Source: a virus
Virus record (IMG/VR): IMGVR_UViG_3300023174_000077
Location: 1-64,000 of that record
Length of the DNA stretch: 64,000 nt
Strand: one strand, 5' to 3'
The notes beneath the pieces were generated by a model that had not been told where the DNA came from, searched no databases, and saw nothing but the letters and a program-made list of their open reading frames with translations. Position numbers and translations under genes: made by a program. Below are positions 13,275 through 23,491 of this stretch, one piece after another. How positions within the stretch are numbered: the first letter of the stretch is position 1; each line of letters starts with the position of its first letter.

Positions 13275-16196
13275 TTATATTAATATTTTAAAATTTTTGC
13301 AGAAATAGTCTGTGCTTGATGTACCAATTGATATTATGCCATGTTTTGATTGTGTACTAAATTGAGAATCTTTTGTAGTTGAAATTAAAAAATCATTATA
13401 AAAGGTTGATATATAATCGCCTTTTAAAATAACTTTTAATCCAAATAAATTTGAGTTATCAAAACTAACAATGCTTTGTGTCATATTATATAAACTACCT
13501 GATATAAATTTATCTAATGATACTGAATATGTTGGATTGTTATTTTGAAATTTAAATATCCAATAATTATTAATATCTAAATATCTGAATACTAATCCAA
13601 CCTGTGTATTTGAATTTTGAATTGATCTAAATAACGATTTTAATGTCGCATCTGCTTTTAAACTTGAAGATGTAAATGATAAAATGGCAATAGCTTTTGA
13701 ATCAGCAATTGGGTAAGATTCACGATTATTATTAATAGACCATGTGCCACTTACAACTGACCAATTATTAGTATTTGAATTGAATATAGTATTAGAAGGT
13801 GTGCGACCGTTTATAGTGTTTATAGATGTTGTATCAAAAGTGTCAGAAATTAACAACTGTTTATCAATTTCTGATTGTAATATCCAGCCAGATTTATATA
13901 AATTTCCTAATTTTATATATGTATTGTCAAATTTTTTTGTTTTATCGATAGCAATTGAAGCATTTGGAGCATCTATTCTAGAATTAGGATCTGAATTTAC
14001 TATCCATGTTTGTAAATAATCTGTTTTTTCTGTTAAGTAATCAACCGAAATTTGTATATTTGAATATGTTGCGTTATTAATTGAATTATTACTAGAAATT
14101 ATTAAATCATTATAAAAATTAGAAGATGTTGCTATCAAAATTCCATATTTCATCGAATCAACTATTCTAGATATTTGATATGTAGAATTTGTTTCAGGAA
14201 TTGTATTCCAAATACCATCTATTGTTAACATATTTGTAGAATTGTTAGATAATATTGAATATGACTCTCCAAGTGAATTGCCAGAAATAATTGTTACTAA
14301 ATAATTACTCCACATATTTGATATCCAATTTCGTGATGATTTAGAATCTGTTAATGTATTTTTATCATTATAAAGATTCATAACTGAATAAGTTATATCT
14401 GTTGTAAAATCTATTGCTGAGCCATTTGCAGAATTTGATAACTGAAATGAATTTGAAGTAGAGTTAATAATATAATATATTGGACTCCATTTTCCGTCAT
14501 TTAATTGCGCACTAGATAATCCACCGCCCCCTGATATATTTGAAAAGTAAACTAAATCATTATTTTTAAAAGAGTGAGTTGCGGAATTTAATATATTTGT
14601 TGATTGTGATCCAGAAACACTTGCTGTATAACGATTGCTAGCATATGATGCAGCTGCTACACTACCGGTGATATACACACCATTTTTTAATCCTTGTATT
14701 ATATTATCAGATATCAATATATTTGTTAATTTATAATTAGTATTATCGCAATTTATAGTTATGCCATTACCTGTTATATCAATAAATTGATTACTAACTA
14801 TATTTAAATAACCCCAATTTAGTAAATTATATTTAGTTGGGTCTTCTGATATCTGATAGTATAATCCATTGGCATTTATTGAGTTTCTTTTTATTTTATT
14901 ATTTGTGAAATTAATATTTGATGCGTTTGATATAAAAGCTCCACCATTTTCTATAATATTTCCTGAAATAAACATATCTTTAGAGGTATAATATTTGCTA
15001 TTTTCTTCAGACTTAAAATCAGATATATTGATAGCATAGTCATTTTTTCCTTTATTTACGATGATATTTCCTTGTATATTTAATGATTCGGTATTTTTAG
15101 AAATTTTTAAAACAGGTATATTTTGTGTATTGCTAACTATTAAATTATTGTTTAATATAATATTTCTGCAATTTTCTAAATATAAATTAGAACCATTAAA
15201 AGCATTATTAGATATGATAAAATTTTCGCTAATTGAATTTAAGTTAGAAGTATCGTCTAAAAAAATAGAATAGGTTCCTTGAAAATATTTTGTAAAAATA
15301 TTTTCAGTAATAGTATTTGTATTCAAACTTGGATAATTATTATTATTTAGATAAATATCATTTTGTTCATTTTCAATAAATGAATTTCCAATTATATTTA
15401 CCTCTGATGTTTGTCCTGTAATTAATATTCCATTTAACTTTGAATATTTGATATTGCATGTTTTTATGTCAAGGTTATAAAATGAACTAATTCTTATACC
15501 ATTTTTAGGAGCGTTTAAAATTTCAATATTTTCGATTAAAAATCTTTGACCCATATTAGAATCTATACAATTTGATAAATTACCTAAATTGGTAGCGTTT
15601 AGATTATTTCCATCGATAGATAGATTGGCAAATCTTATATTAATTGCGTTAGTTGCTAAAAAAATACTCACATTACTTTCAAAATAATTATCATTATCCA
15701 AAATAATATTAGTAACCGACACCCCATCGCCTAATATATTTATATTTGATTTTCCAATTAAATCAATACATCCAGCAATAGATGATTTTTTATTAACATA
15801 ATAGTTACCCTTTGGTAAATAAACAATACCACCACCATTCAGATTGCAATCATTTATAGCATTATTTATAGAATCTCTATTATTAGAACTAACCAATGGT
15901 GAAGAATTGTTTCCTATTAAAGGTGTTGCTCCAAATAAAGTAACATCCCATGTAGGATATGATTGTATATAAATAATACCAGAAGTGTGTATATTTTTAA
16001 GACTTGGTGAAACTATAATTTGATTAGTTGTTGAATTGACGCTAATAATATTTCTTATTTCACAATTTTGGGTAAATGGTTCTATAGTTACCCATTTATT
16101 GGTATCTATATATGAAAAAGAACCAACTTGTAAAGTTGTTGTTGTGCTTGTTTCTGATATGTATGAAAAGGTTGTACTATCTATTTTAGACCACAT
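13275..16196 (-). CDS. Tail spike: right-handed beta-helix paralogue
   Basis: 973 aa. Starts MWSKID like its neighbour. The beta-helix begins near residue 82 (WDVTLFGAT), followed by GGGIVYLPKGNYYV, typical of phage pectate-lyase-type spikes. The long Asn/Ile/Ser-rich central part runs to about 600. From about 775 a C-terminal domain (GLVFRYLDINNYW) is homologous to the last domain of the neighbour. It lacks the beta-propeller found there. The stop of this gene is 16 nt from the next gene upstream on the strand, so the three fibre genes are one operon. Confidence 0.86.
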   Translation of the reverse strand: MWSKIDSTTFSYISETSTTTTLQVGSFSYIDTNKWVTIEPFTQNCEIRNIISVNSTTNQIIVSPSLKNIHTSGIIYIQSYPTWDVTLFGATPLIGNNSSPLVSSNNRDSINNAINDCNLNGGGIVYLPKGNYYVNKKSSIAGCIDLIGKSNINILGDGVSVTNIILDNDNYFESNVSIFLATNAINIRFANLSIDGNNLNATNLGNLSNCIDSNMGQRFLIENIEILNAPKNGIRISSFYNLDIKTCNIKYSKLNGILITGQTSEVNIIGNSFIENEQNDIYLNNNNYPSLNTNTITENIFTKYFQGTYSIFLDDTSNLNSISENFIISNNAFNGSNLYLENCRNIILNNNLIVSNTQNIPVLKISKNTESLNIQGNIIVNKGKNDYAINISDFKSEENSKYYTSKDMFISGNIIENGGAFISNASNINFTNNKIKRNSINANGLYYQISEDPTKYNLLNWGYLNIVSNQFIDITGNGITINCDNTNYKLTNILISDNIIQGLKNGVYITGSVAAASYASNRYTASVSGSQSTNILNSATHSFKNNDLVYFSNISGGGGLSSAQLNDGKWSPIYYIINSTSNSFQLSNSANGSAIDFTTDITYSVMNLYNDKNTLTDSKSSRNWISNMWSNYLVTIISGNSLGESYSILSNNSTNMLTIDGIWNTIPETNSTYQISRIVDSMKYGILIATSSNFYNDLIISSNNSINNATYSNIQISVDYLTEKTDYLQTWIVNSDPNSRIDAPNASIAIDKTKKFDNTYIKLGNLYKSGWILQSEIDKQLLISDTFDTTSINTINGRTPSNTIFNSNTNNWSVVSGTWSINNNRESYPIADSKAIAILSFTSSSLKADATLKSLFRSIQNSNTQVGLVFRYLDINNYWIFKFQNNNPTYSVSLDKFISGSLYNMTQSIVSFDNSNLFGLKVILKGDYISTFYNDFLISTTKDSQFSTQSKHGIISIGTSSTDYFCKNFKILI

Positions 16197-16212
16197 ATAT
16201 TTAATTTTTTTT

Positions 16213-18249
16213 TTAGTAGTTTATACCATCTATTTGAACTAGTGGATAATAATTATTAAATGGAATACTTGTTTTTTTGAATGTTATAAAATCAGCTTTT
16301 GTATTTATATAAAAATTATTTGTTCTCATTATTAATTGATAATTGGAATTAATGTTTGTGGTATTAACATTTGTTGTAAACCCAAATGTCGCACCTGTTG
16401 ACAAATATAAAGATATAGGAATATTATTAAAGCCAATAATAGAAGATATAATATTATTGCTGTTATTACTATTTACATATATAATGCCCGCCCAATTTGA
16501 ATTTGTATTTCCGCACAATGTTAGCGTAGAGTCGGTTAATAAAATTGTTTTATCAAAAGTAGAATATTCGTTGGTTATTGATTTATTTATAAAACTTGAA
16601 TTTGAGGGGAATATAAATTCATAAGAATTAGAATTATTATATGTATAGTTACAATAATTATGGTAATAAGAAGATGTTAAACTAATGGTTGATTTAAACC
16701 CAAGATCAAAATTAGAACCTATTATATTTCCTTTGTTATAGTCATGATTTATATTTACATTATTTGAGTATTTACCAATTAATTGACCAGAATTATAATT
16801 AGCAGATATAGTTGAATTTTTTACATCAATATCTATTATTCCCGAATTATAATTAATATTTATAGTATTAGAATTACCATTTACATTAAGTGTTATACTT
16901 CCGGTATTATTAAAAAGAGATACATTTGAATTTGTGCCAGAAATATTTCCTGTTATAATTCCTGTATTATTTAATATATTTACAATACTACTAGAAGAAT
17001 TTATTTTAAAATCATGAACATTATTATTACCAAATTGAAATGTATTAAAACTTGAGTTGTTAACTAAATTATTACGTTTATCCATACGATATAATACTTC
17101 ATCATTTTCAAAATCATAAATAATTCTATCCCATTCTAAAATATAAGAACTTGTTCCTAATAATACATAAGCAGATGTATTTATAGTAGGATTTGTTCCA
17201 TTTAATTGATTAATATTAAATAGTTTATATTGGTTTTGTCCATTAAAAAAATATACATCATTATTAGCTGGACCAGATATAAAAGTTAAGAATGCTGTTA
17301 CATTGGAAGAAACTCCTTCTATATATTTTGCATCATTTATATTAGCATTGGTATTTTTTATACTTAATGTATGGTTATTGTATGATGCTAATACTCCAGT
17401 TGCTAAATAATCATTATTTTGTCCATAAACTAAAACACTTTCGTTTAAAAACATAGTTGATATGCTACTATCGTTTGTTACAATACTTTGAATAAGTACT
17501 GGTGAAATTGTTATTTGACTATGAAATATAAATGTATTATTATTATCAAATACGTTTATCCAGTTTTCAGAAGTATTCTCAGCTGGTGTTATATCCAAAT
17601 AACCATCTCCAATACCAGTAATTATACCAGCTATTACGAATACATTTGTAAAACTAAAAATACTTAAATTATCACCTGGATGTAATCCAGTTAAAGTTGT
17701 TTGTGTATAAAATCTAACTATATAATAATTTGTATGACTAAACAAAAAATATTCACTAGAAGCAGTCCAAGTACCTTTATTTACTTGATTTTGATAATTG
17801 GGTACATAATAGCCACCACGAGCATCACTACTTATGCTTTGAGTAGAAGCTGCGTAAACTATTATGCCAGTATCAGCTTTATCTTTTATTATGTAATATG
17901 AATTTTCTTTTAATTGATTATTTGTTTGTAAAGTTTTTAAATTAGTATAATTTGTTTCAGTGGTTATTGAAGCAGAATCAAATTTATTATCCACATATTT
18001 TTTAGAAGGTATTGATAAATCACCCCATTCTTGATTAAGTGTTGGATCAGATGTATAACGAGCTAATGCTGTGCCTTGAAATTCTATATTAGTTGTAAAA
18101 ATATAACTTGTATTATCCGCATTATATGTCAATGGCGAAGATTGTTGTATAGGTATCGGATTTCCATTACCATCATATAATTGTCCATTTATATATTGCG
18201 TTAATCTTGGATATATTTCTGGAACAAGTTGATATATTTTTTGTGGCAT
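16213..18249 (-). CDS. Tail fibre protein
   Basis: 678 aa. Starts MPQKIYQLVPEIYPRLTQYI. Near residue 85 it has SIPSKKYVDNKF, a trimerising motif common in phage fibre proteins. The middle (about 400-560) is a long Asn/Ser/Ile-rich run of short repeats (NNTGIITGNISG, NNTGSITLNVNG, YNSGIIDIDV), expected to form a beta-helix or beta-prism shaft. The C-terminal domain is unrecognised. It is probably the fibre that precedes the two spikes in the operon. The TTAATATATAA motif lies 4 nt before the start. Confidence 0.82.
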   Translation of the reverse strand: MPQKIYQLVPEIYPRLTQYINGQLYDGNGNPIPIQQSSPLTYNADNTSYIFTTNIEFQGTALARYTSDPTLNQEWGDLSIPSKKYVDNKFDSASITTETNYTNLKTLQTNNQLKENSYYIIKDKADTGIIVYAASTQSISSDARGGYYVPNYQNQVNKGTWTASSEYFLFSHTNYYIVRFYTQTTLTGLHPGDNLSIFSFTNVFVIAGIITGIGDGYLDITPAENTSENWINVFDNNNTFIFHSQITISPVLIQSIVTNDSSISTMFLNESVLVYGQNNDYLATGVLASYNNHTLSIKNTNANINDAKYIEGVSSNVTAFLTFISGPANNDVYFFNGQNQYKLFNINQLNGTNPTINTSAYVLLGTSSYILEWDRIIYDFENDEVLYRMDKRNNLVNNSSFNTFQFGNNNVHDFKINSSSSIVNILNNTGIITGNISGTNSNVSLFNNTGSITLNVNGNSNTININYNSGIIDIDVKNSTISANYNSGQLIGKYSNNVNINHDYNKGNIIGSNFDLGFKSTISLTSSYYHNYCNYTYNNSNSYEFIFPSNSSFINKSITNEYSTFDKTILLTDSTLTLCGNTNSNWAGIIYVNSNNSNNIISSIIGFNNIPISLYLSTGATFGFTTNVNTTNINSNYQLIMRTNNFYINTKADFITFKKTSIPFNNYYPLVQIDGINY

Positions 18250-18252
18250 ATA

Positions 18253-18263
18253 TTATATATTAA
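18253..18263 (-). promoter_or_regulatory. TTAATATATAA motif (minus strand)
   Basis: TTATATATTAA on the plus strand, 3 nt upstream of the fibre gene start at 18249. Likely drives the fibre/spike operon. Confidence 0.55.
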
Positions 18264-18307
18264 TTAATAAATTTTGAAACAAAAGAAAATTTATTAGTAT
18301 AAACCTC

Positions 18308-20176
18308 ATGGTTATAAATATACTTACTCGTTGTTCTCGAACTAATAATTTAACTACAATTTATGAAACTATTAAAACGGATATAGTTAATGTTAAATGG
18401 TGGGTTTTATTTGATGTAAATTCTATTGAAACAATTCCAGTTTCTATATTACAATTTCTTAATTCTATTCAAGCAGAAATTCGTTATGGTAGTGGTGAGT
18501 CTAATAGTTGTGGTATGAATTTAATAAATGATGTATTAGATGAAATTGATAATGGATGGATTTATATTTTAGATGATGATAATTTAATTCATCCAAATTT
18601 TTATTCTTCTATTAATAAAATAGTTTTGGATAATTATGATAAAACTGCAATTATTTTTAATCAAAAAATAGGTGGAATTGATTTTTCAGGTTTAGATGTT
18701 CGTGAGGCAAAATCAGAAAATGTTAAAGTAGGTTCAATAGATTCTGCACAATATTTTTTACATAGAGATTTAATTTCTAAATCAAAATTTATTTTAGGTG
18801 ATTATAAATCAGATGGTTATTTTATTGTTGATTTATATGAAAAGAATAAAGATAAATTTATTTTTATAGAAGAGGAATTGTGTTATTATAATAAGATACA
18901 AAAATCTGGTATAAATTCATATCCAAGAATTTTAATTTTTGGAACTGAAGAAGAAATTAAATTACAATCTAAGCAAATGGCAGATTTTGAGGCTAAAGAT
19001 ATGAATTGTAAATTTTACAAAACAGATGATAATTTAATAAACATTATAAATAATTTTAATCCTGATGCAATTATAACTGTTGGGGATGATTATGGAAAGT
19101 TTCCTAATTTAGGAATGCAAGCATTAGATATTAGAAAAAGATGGTTACATGTAAATGAATTAAATGAATCTGTTGGTGAGATAGCGTATAATTGTGCTAA
19201 TTCTTATATTTTAGATCGATCTGATAAAAATACGCCATTAATTAGTTTTTTTACTCCTATTTATAATACAGGTGAAAAATTGTGGCGAACATATGAATCG
19301 GTTAGAAATCAAACTTATAATAATTGGGAGTGGATTTTAGTTAATGATTCAACTGATGAAGGTAAGACATTAAAAATTGCTGAACAAATTGCTGAGATTG
19401 ATTGTAGGGTTAAAGTATACGATTTCAAGAAAAAATCAGGTGGTATTGTTGGTGAATCAAAATATCGTGCTGCTTGTTTAAGTAGCGGTGATTATTTAAT
19501 GGAACTTGATCATGATGATTATTTAACAAATGAGGCTGCTTATTGGATGATGGAAGCTTTTAAGAAGTATCCTGATGCGAAATTTGTTTATTCTGATTGT
19601 GCTGAAATTTTTGAAAATCATGAATCTTTAACATATGGAGATGGGTTTGCTTTTGGTTATGGTACATATCGTGATGAAATTTGGAATGGTAGACTTTATA
19701 AAGCTATGAATACGGTTAATATAAATCCAAAAACAATTCGTCATATTGTTGGTGTTCCGAATCATTTTCGTGCTTGGGAGCGGAGGTTTTATCATTCAAT
19801 AGGTGGGCATAATAGAAGATTAACTATAGCGGATGATTATGAATTAATTGTTCGTACTTTTTTAAAGACGAGGATGGTTAGAATTCCAAAATTATTATAT
19901 TTACAATTTTATCATAATAATAACACACAAAATGCTACAAGAGCGGATATTCAAAGGCGTGTTAAATCAATTAAAGATTTTTATAATCAAAAAATATATG
20001 AAAGGTTTATAGAGTTAGGTGTAAAAGATTGGGCTTATGAAGAAAATCCGTGGGAGCCGTTATTATCAGAGAGTAAATTTGGTATAGATGAAAATTATGT
20101 TAATTATATTTTTGATAATAAGGTAGATGTGGATATAAATCATAATTATGCAAGTAATTTTGCTTATAGGATATAA
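18308..20176 (+). CDS. Two-domain GT-A glycosyltransferase (GT2-like)
   Basis: 622 aa. The N-terminal half (about 1-210) looks like a GT-A domain with an acidic ILDDDNLIHP motif. A middle Rossmann-like segment (PRILIFGTEEE) follows. The C-terminal half (about 310-560) is a GT2 domain: SFFTPIYNTGEKLW, then NQTYNNWEWILVND and MELDHDDYL as the DxD-type metal/nucleotide site. Probably transfers sugars to a virion protein, host surface glycan or DNA; target unknown. It is divergent from the tail fibre operon and ends at a terminator shared with the next gene. Confidence 0.85.
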   Translation: MVINILTRCSRTNNLTTIYETIKTDIVNVKWWVLFDVNSIETIPVSILQFLNSIQAEIRYGSGESNSCGMNLINDVLDEIDNGWIYILDDDNLIHPNFYSSINKIVLDNYDKTAIIFNQKIGGIDFSGLDVREAKSENVKVGSIDSAQYFLHRDLISKSKFILGDYKSDGYFIVDLYEKNKDKFIFIEEELCYYNKIQKSGINSYPRILIFGTEEEIKLQSKQMADFEAKDMNCKFYKTDDNLINIINNFNPDAIITVGDDYGKFPNLGMQALDIRKRWLHVNELNESVGEIAYNCANSYILDRSDKNTPLISFFTPIYNTGEKLWRTYESVRNQTYNNWEWILVNDSTDEGKTLKIAEQIAEIDCRVKVYDFKKKSGGIVGESKYRAACLSSGDYLMELDHDDYLTNEAAYWMMEAFKKYPDAKFVYSDCAEIFENHESLTYGDGFAFGYGTYRDEIWNGRLYKAMNTVNINPKTIRHIVGVPNHFRAWERRFYHSIGGHNRRLTIADDYELIVRTFLKTRMVRIPKLLYLQFYHNNNTQNATRADIQRRVKSIKDFYNQKIYERFIELGVKDWAYEENPWEPLLSESKFGIDENYVNYIFDNKVDVDINHNYASNFAYRI

Positions 20177-20180
20177 AATA

Positions 20181-20211
20181 AAAAAATCAGTTTTAAACTG
20201 ATTTTTTTATT
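20181..20211. terminator. Bidirectional terminator between convergent genes
   Basis: AAATCAGTTTTAAACTGATTT with A- and T-runs on both sides, between the glycosyltransferase and the minus-strand operon. Confidence 0.88.
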
Positions 20212-21679
20212 TTATATATTGTGATATTTCGGAAGCTGTTTGATAATCACCTCTGTCTATTGCGGCATTTAATAAATCGTTAAGTTCTTTTTGTCGCATG
20301 TTAGCATAATCTGGTTTTTGTTCTATTTTAGGTTCTGATTTTGAAATAGGAGTTTCTTGTTTTGTTGCTTTTTGTTTTTCTTCCCATCTTTTCAAATCTT
20401 CTTCATATTTTTTTAAATCTTCTTCATATTTTCTTTTTTTAGCTTCATATTCAGCTTTTCTTCTTTTATTTTCATAATGGCTATGTAGTTTAGAAATTAT
20501 TAGTTTCAATATAGAATCTCTTTTTATTTTTGCTTCTTCTGATTTGTTTAGTATCATACGGAATAATTCTAAAAATTCATCTGCTGGTAATTTTAGCATA
20601 TAAATCCAAAATTGTTCTCTTATATTTGTATATTTGTCTAATATATCATCTGTTAATTTAGGACTTTCATTGACGAAATCTCTTAAATCAGCTGCAATCA
20701 TTGGACCCCATTTAAATTCTTCTGGTTCTTCTCTAATAGCATATCCTTTATTAAGGACTAATTTAGCCATTTGTTTTTCTTTTGGAAGTCCAATTATAGA
20801 AAGAACTAAATAAAGTCCTTTTATTGATTCGTGTATCAACATTGTAAAGTCAATACCTCTGGAAGTAATAACAGGGGTGAAATTATCACGAATATAACTT
20901 TCAGGTAATTTATTATCTTTTTGTATTTCTTCAGCTTCATCAAAATCACCATTTTTTAATGCTTTCATTAAAAGATAATTTACATCATTATCATTTTTAT
21001 CGTCATCATTCTCATCATTTTCTTCATCATCCATAAAAAGTGTATAGTCATCGAAGTCTTCATTTAAATCTTCATTTTTTTTCCAACTAATTTTACATGC
21101 TCCACCAACAGAACTTTTAACAAAAGAAGAATTCCATGGGCTATTTATTGATCTATTTATATCAATATAGTCAACTGATTTGACGATTTCTGTCCATAAA
21201 TTAATTAATTTTTTTCCTTTATCTTCTCCAAAAATATTATATATACCTTCTTTAAATTCTTCATTATGAAAAACATACATCATATTTTTTGCTTCACCTT
21301 GTCCAACTAAATTAATTAATTTTCTTTTATATTTTTCAGATTCAAGTGACTCTTTTATGTTCAAAAGGTTACCAATATTTCTTTGTTCAGCAAATTTTAT
21401 ATCAAATTTTATATTATATCTTTCGACTAAACCTTTATAGATATTAGTAAAAACTTTTTCTAAAAGTGTTTCTAATTCAATCTCATGCCCACGAACTGCT
21501 TGCGCAGAACCTTTTAAATCAAAAATACCTGGTCCTTGTTGTCTAATTTGTTCTTTTCTTTTAGCCCAAACTTTAGATAGATAATCTTCTTCATCTTCTT
21601 TGCGAGAAGGTTGCCCAGGAATACCTGGATTGCCATATATCCACTCTTCAGCTTCGTTAAATTTTTTAATCTTACGCAT
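20207..21679 (-). CDS. Phage protein with MRKIKKFNEAEEW leader, putative virion protein
   Basis: 490 aa. Starts MRKIKKFNEAEEWIYG, similar to other short leader peptides here. An acidic Asp/Asn-rich stretch (about 215-230) is followed by ALKNGDFDEAEEI, and the C-terminus has a related RGDYQTASEISQYI helical hairpin, so the protein has a repeated small helical unit. Residues about 400-440 form a Lys/Glu coiled coil. No enzyme motif. Overlaps the preceding gene by 8 nt. A head or internal virion protein is my best guess from the leader. Confidence 0.75.
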   Translation of the reverse strand: MRKIKKFNEAEEWIYGNPGIPGQPSRKEDEEDYLSKVWAKRKEQIRQQGPGIFDLKGSAQAVRGHEIELETLLEKVFTNIYKGLVERYNIKFDIKFAEQRNIGNLLNIKESLESEKYKRKLINLVGQGEAKNMMYVFHNEEFKEGIYNIFGEDKGKKLINLWTEIVKSVDYIDINRSINSPWNSSFVKSSVGGACKISWKKNEDLNEDFDDYTLFMDDEENDENDDDKNDNDVNYLLMKALKNGDFDEAEEIQKDNKLPESYIRDNFTPVITSRGIDFTMLIHESIKGLYLVLSIIGLPKEKQMAKLVLNKGYAIREEPEEFKWGPMIAADLRDFVNESPKLTDDILDKYTNIREQFWIYMLKLPADEFLELFRMILNKSEEAKIKRDSILKLIISKLHSHYENKRRKAEYEAKKRKYEEDLKKYEEDLKRWEEKQKATKQETPISKSEPKIEQKPDYANMRQKELNDLLNAAIDRGDYQTASEISQYIK

Positions 21680-21923
21680 CTTTTAAATCTTTATATTTTT
21701 TAATAACTTTATTAATTAATTTAGATTCTCTTTTTTTACGAGCTTGAGGATCAGGATCTTCTTCTGGTCTTACTATTTGATACTCATCGGGTTCTTCTGG
21801 TAAATATTCGGGTTCTTCTGGAGCAACTGGACGCTCTGGTTTAGTATCAGGTTTTATTTCTGGCTCAGAAGGTAAAACTTTTGGATTTGCGACAAATTCT
21901 TCGTATAATTTAAGGCGTTTCAT
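21672..21923 (-). CDS. Small Pro/Glu-rich phage protein (83 aa)
   Basis: Starts MKRLKLYEEFVANPKVLP, again the leader-type peptide. The middle is a run of Pro-Glu repeats (EPEIKPDTKPERPVAPEEPE) and the end a basic helix (KLINKVIKKYKDL). Probably disordered. Overlaps the downstream gene by 8 nt, suggesting translational coupling. Candidate internal or scaffold protein. Confidence 0.7.
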   Translation of the reverse strand: MKRLKLYEEFVANPKVLPSEPEIKPDTKPERPVAPEEPEYLPEEPDEYQIVRPEEDPDPQARKKRESKLINKVIKKYKDLKDA

Positions 21924-21951
21924 AAATATATAATTTTTAATATATTATATA

Positions 21952-23445
21952 TTATTTATCGTCTTTGAAAAAAGTCCAATCAGTTACGAGTCCTAAATAA
22001 TGTTTTGCTCTTGTATAAGCCACATATTCTAAATTTTTTTCTTGTTCTTTTTGCCAAGGAAGTTTAGAAAATTTAGAAGGAAGTGTTTTCTCTTTATCGA
22101 TAATAAAAACTCTATTTGATTCTAAACCTTTTGCTTTGTGAATAGTTGATAAACAAATGCCGGTTGAGTTATCCAAAAATACTTGTCTAATTTTTATAAT
22201 TAAATCTTCGCATAAAGTAATATTTTCATTAGTGATTATTGTAGTTATTAATAACCATTTTTCATAAAATATAACAAATGAATTATGTGCTTTTATTTCT
22301 GTATCATCTAAATAAGGATATTGTTTTTTTAGTTTATAAATTAATTTTTTTATTTCATAATCTAACCATTTTTTTAATTCAGTTGTTGTTTTAGTTGAAG
22401 ATTTTACAACTAAACGAATTAAATCTTCGCCAATATCAGTTCCTTTTACATATGCTTTTTTTGAATTATGTAAAAATTCTAAACATAATTTAACCAAAGG
22501 CGCTGTATTTCTACACAATACCATATCACTATCTTTTATATCATTAATAGAGGCGTTTGTATCGATAACGCCTTCGGGTGCATTATCATGCGCAAGTATT
22601 TGATTTACAAAGTTTTTGGCTAAATTGATAATTTTAGAGCCACAGCGATAATTAACAGATAATGGTAATAATTGAGTATTTGGCATTTTAGTTAAATTAT
22701 CAAAACTTTGTACATCAGCGCCAGCAAATCCATAAATTGCTTGATTTTTATCACCAACAGCAATTATTCGGCTATTTTGATGGCAAAGTTTTTCAATTAA
22801 TTTATGTTGTGTTTTATTTAAGTCTTGGCATTCATCAACGAATATAAAATCATATTTTTCAAGTTGAAAATGGTTATATTTGGCTGGCCAATAAATCATA
22901 TCTGTAAAATCAAATTTAGATATATCATTAGAAGCATCGGTTATTATTTTTAAAGCTCTTTCAACTTCTTGGTTTAATGTATCAATTCCATGTTTATAAC
23001 ATAAATCTTTTAATAGATCTGGTTCGAGACACATTGATAATCTGGCTAAATCAATAATTTTTTTAATTCTAACTCTATAATCGCCATCTATTTTTGTTTT
23101 ATCCATTAATGACCATCTTGGCGAAAGGTTATTAATATATTCAAACATTTTGTTATCATCCAATACTGCTTTTGTTTTGTATGCTTTATAGATTGCGGAT
23201 GCTCCTAAGGAATGGAAAGTTTTAACAACAACATTTGGTGGAACTTTTTGCTGTATTTCGGTAACTATTGATTTGTTGAATGCTAAAAATATAACTGATT
23301 TATCTTCTGGTATGAATTTGAGTGAACCAATTATTGTGGTAGTTTTACCAGATCCAGCAACGGCATTAATAACGGCATTGCCAGAACCATTTTTAATAAA
23401 ATCGAAGATATCAATTTGAAAAGGAGAAGGTACAAGTTTACTCAT
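21952..23445 (-). CDS. Superfamily 1 DNA helicase (UvrD/Rep type)
   Basis: 497 aa. Motifs in order: Q-motif region SPFQIDIFDFI, Walker A AGSGKTTT (about residues 30-37), motif Ia FLAFNKSI, Walker B VDECQD, motif III GDKNQAIYGFAGA, motif IV NYRCGS, motif V LSTIHKAKGLE and motif VI VAYTRAK. All core residues are present. Such phage helicases act like T4 Dda in replication and recombination. It is shorter than UvrD (about 720 aa), lacking most of the 2B subdomain. Confidence 0.92.
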   Translation of the reverse strand: MSKLVPSPFQIDIFDFIKNGSGNAVINAVAGSGKTTTIIGSLKFIPEDKSVIFLAFNKSIVTEIQQKVPPNVVVKTFHSLGASAIYKAYKTKAVLDDNKMFEYINNLSPRWSLMDKTKIDGDYRVRIKKIIDLARLSMCLEPDLLKDLCYKHGIDTLNQEVERALKIITDASNDISKFDFTDMIYWPAKYNHFQLEKYDFIFVDECQDLNKTQHKLIEKLCHQNSRIIAVGDKNQAIYGFAGADVQSFDNLTKMPNTQLLPLSVNYRCGSKIINLAKNFVNQILAHDNAPEGVIDTNASINDIKDSDMVLCRNTAPLVKLCLEFLHNSKKAYVKGTDIGEDLIRLVVKSSTKTTTELKKWLDYEIKKLIYKLKKQYPYLDDTEIKAHNSFVIFYEKWLLITTIITNENITLCEDLIIKIRQVFLDNSTGICLSTIHKAKGLESNRVFIIDKEKTLPSKFSKLPWQKEQEKNLEYVAYTRAKHYLGLVTDWTFFKDDK

Positions 23446-23491
23446 AATCTTTATATTATAAAAAGATTAAGTGTTTAATGCGATTTTTAAG

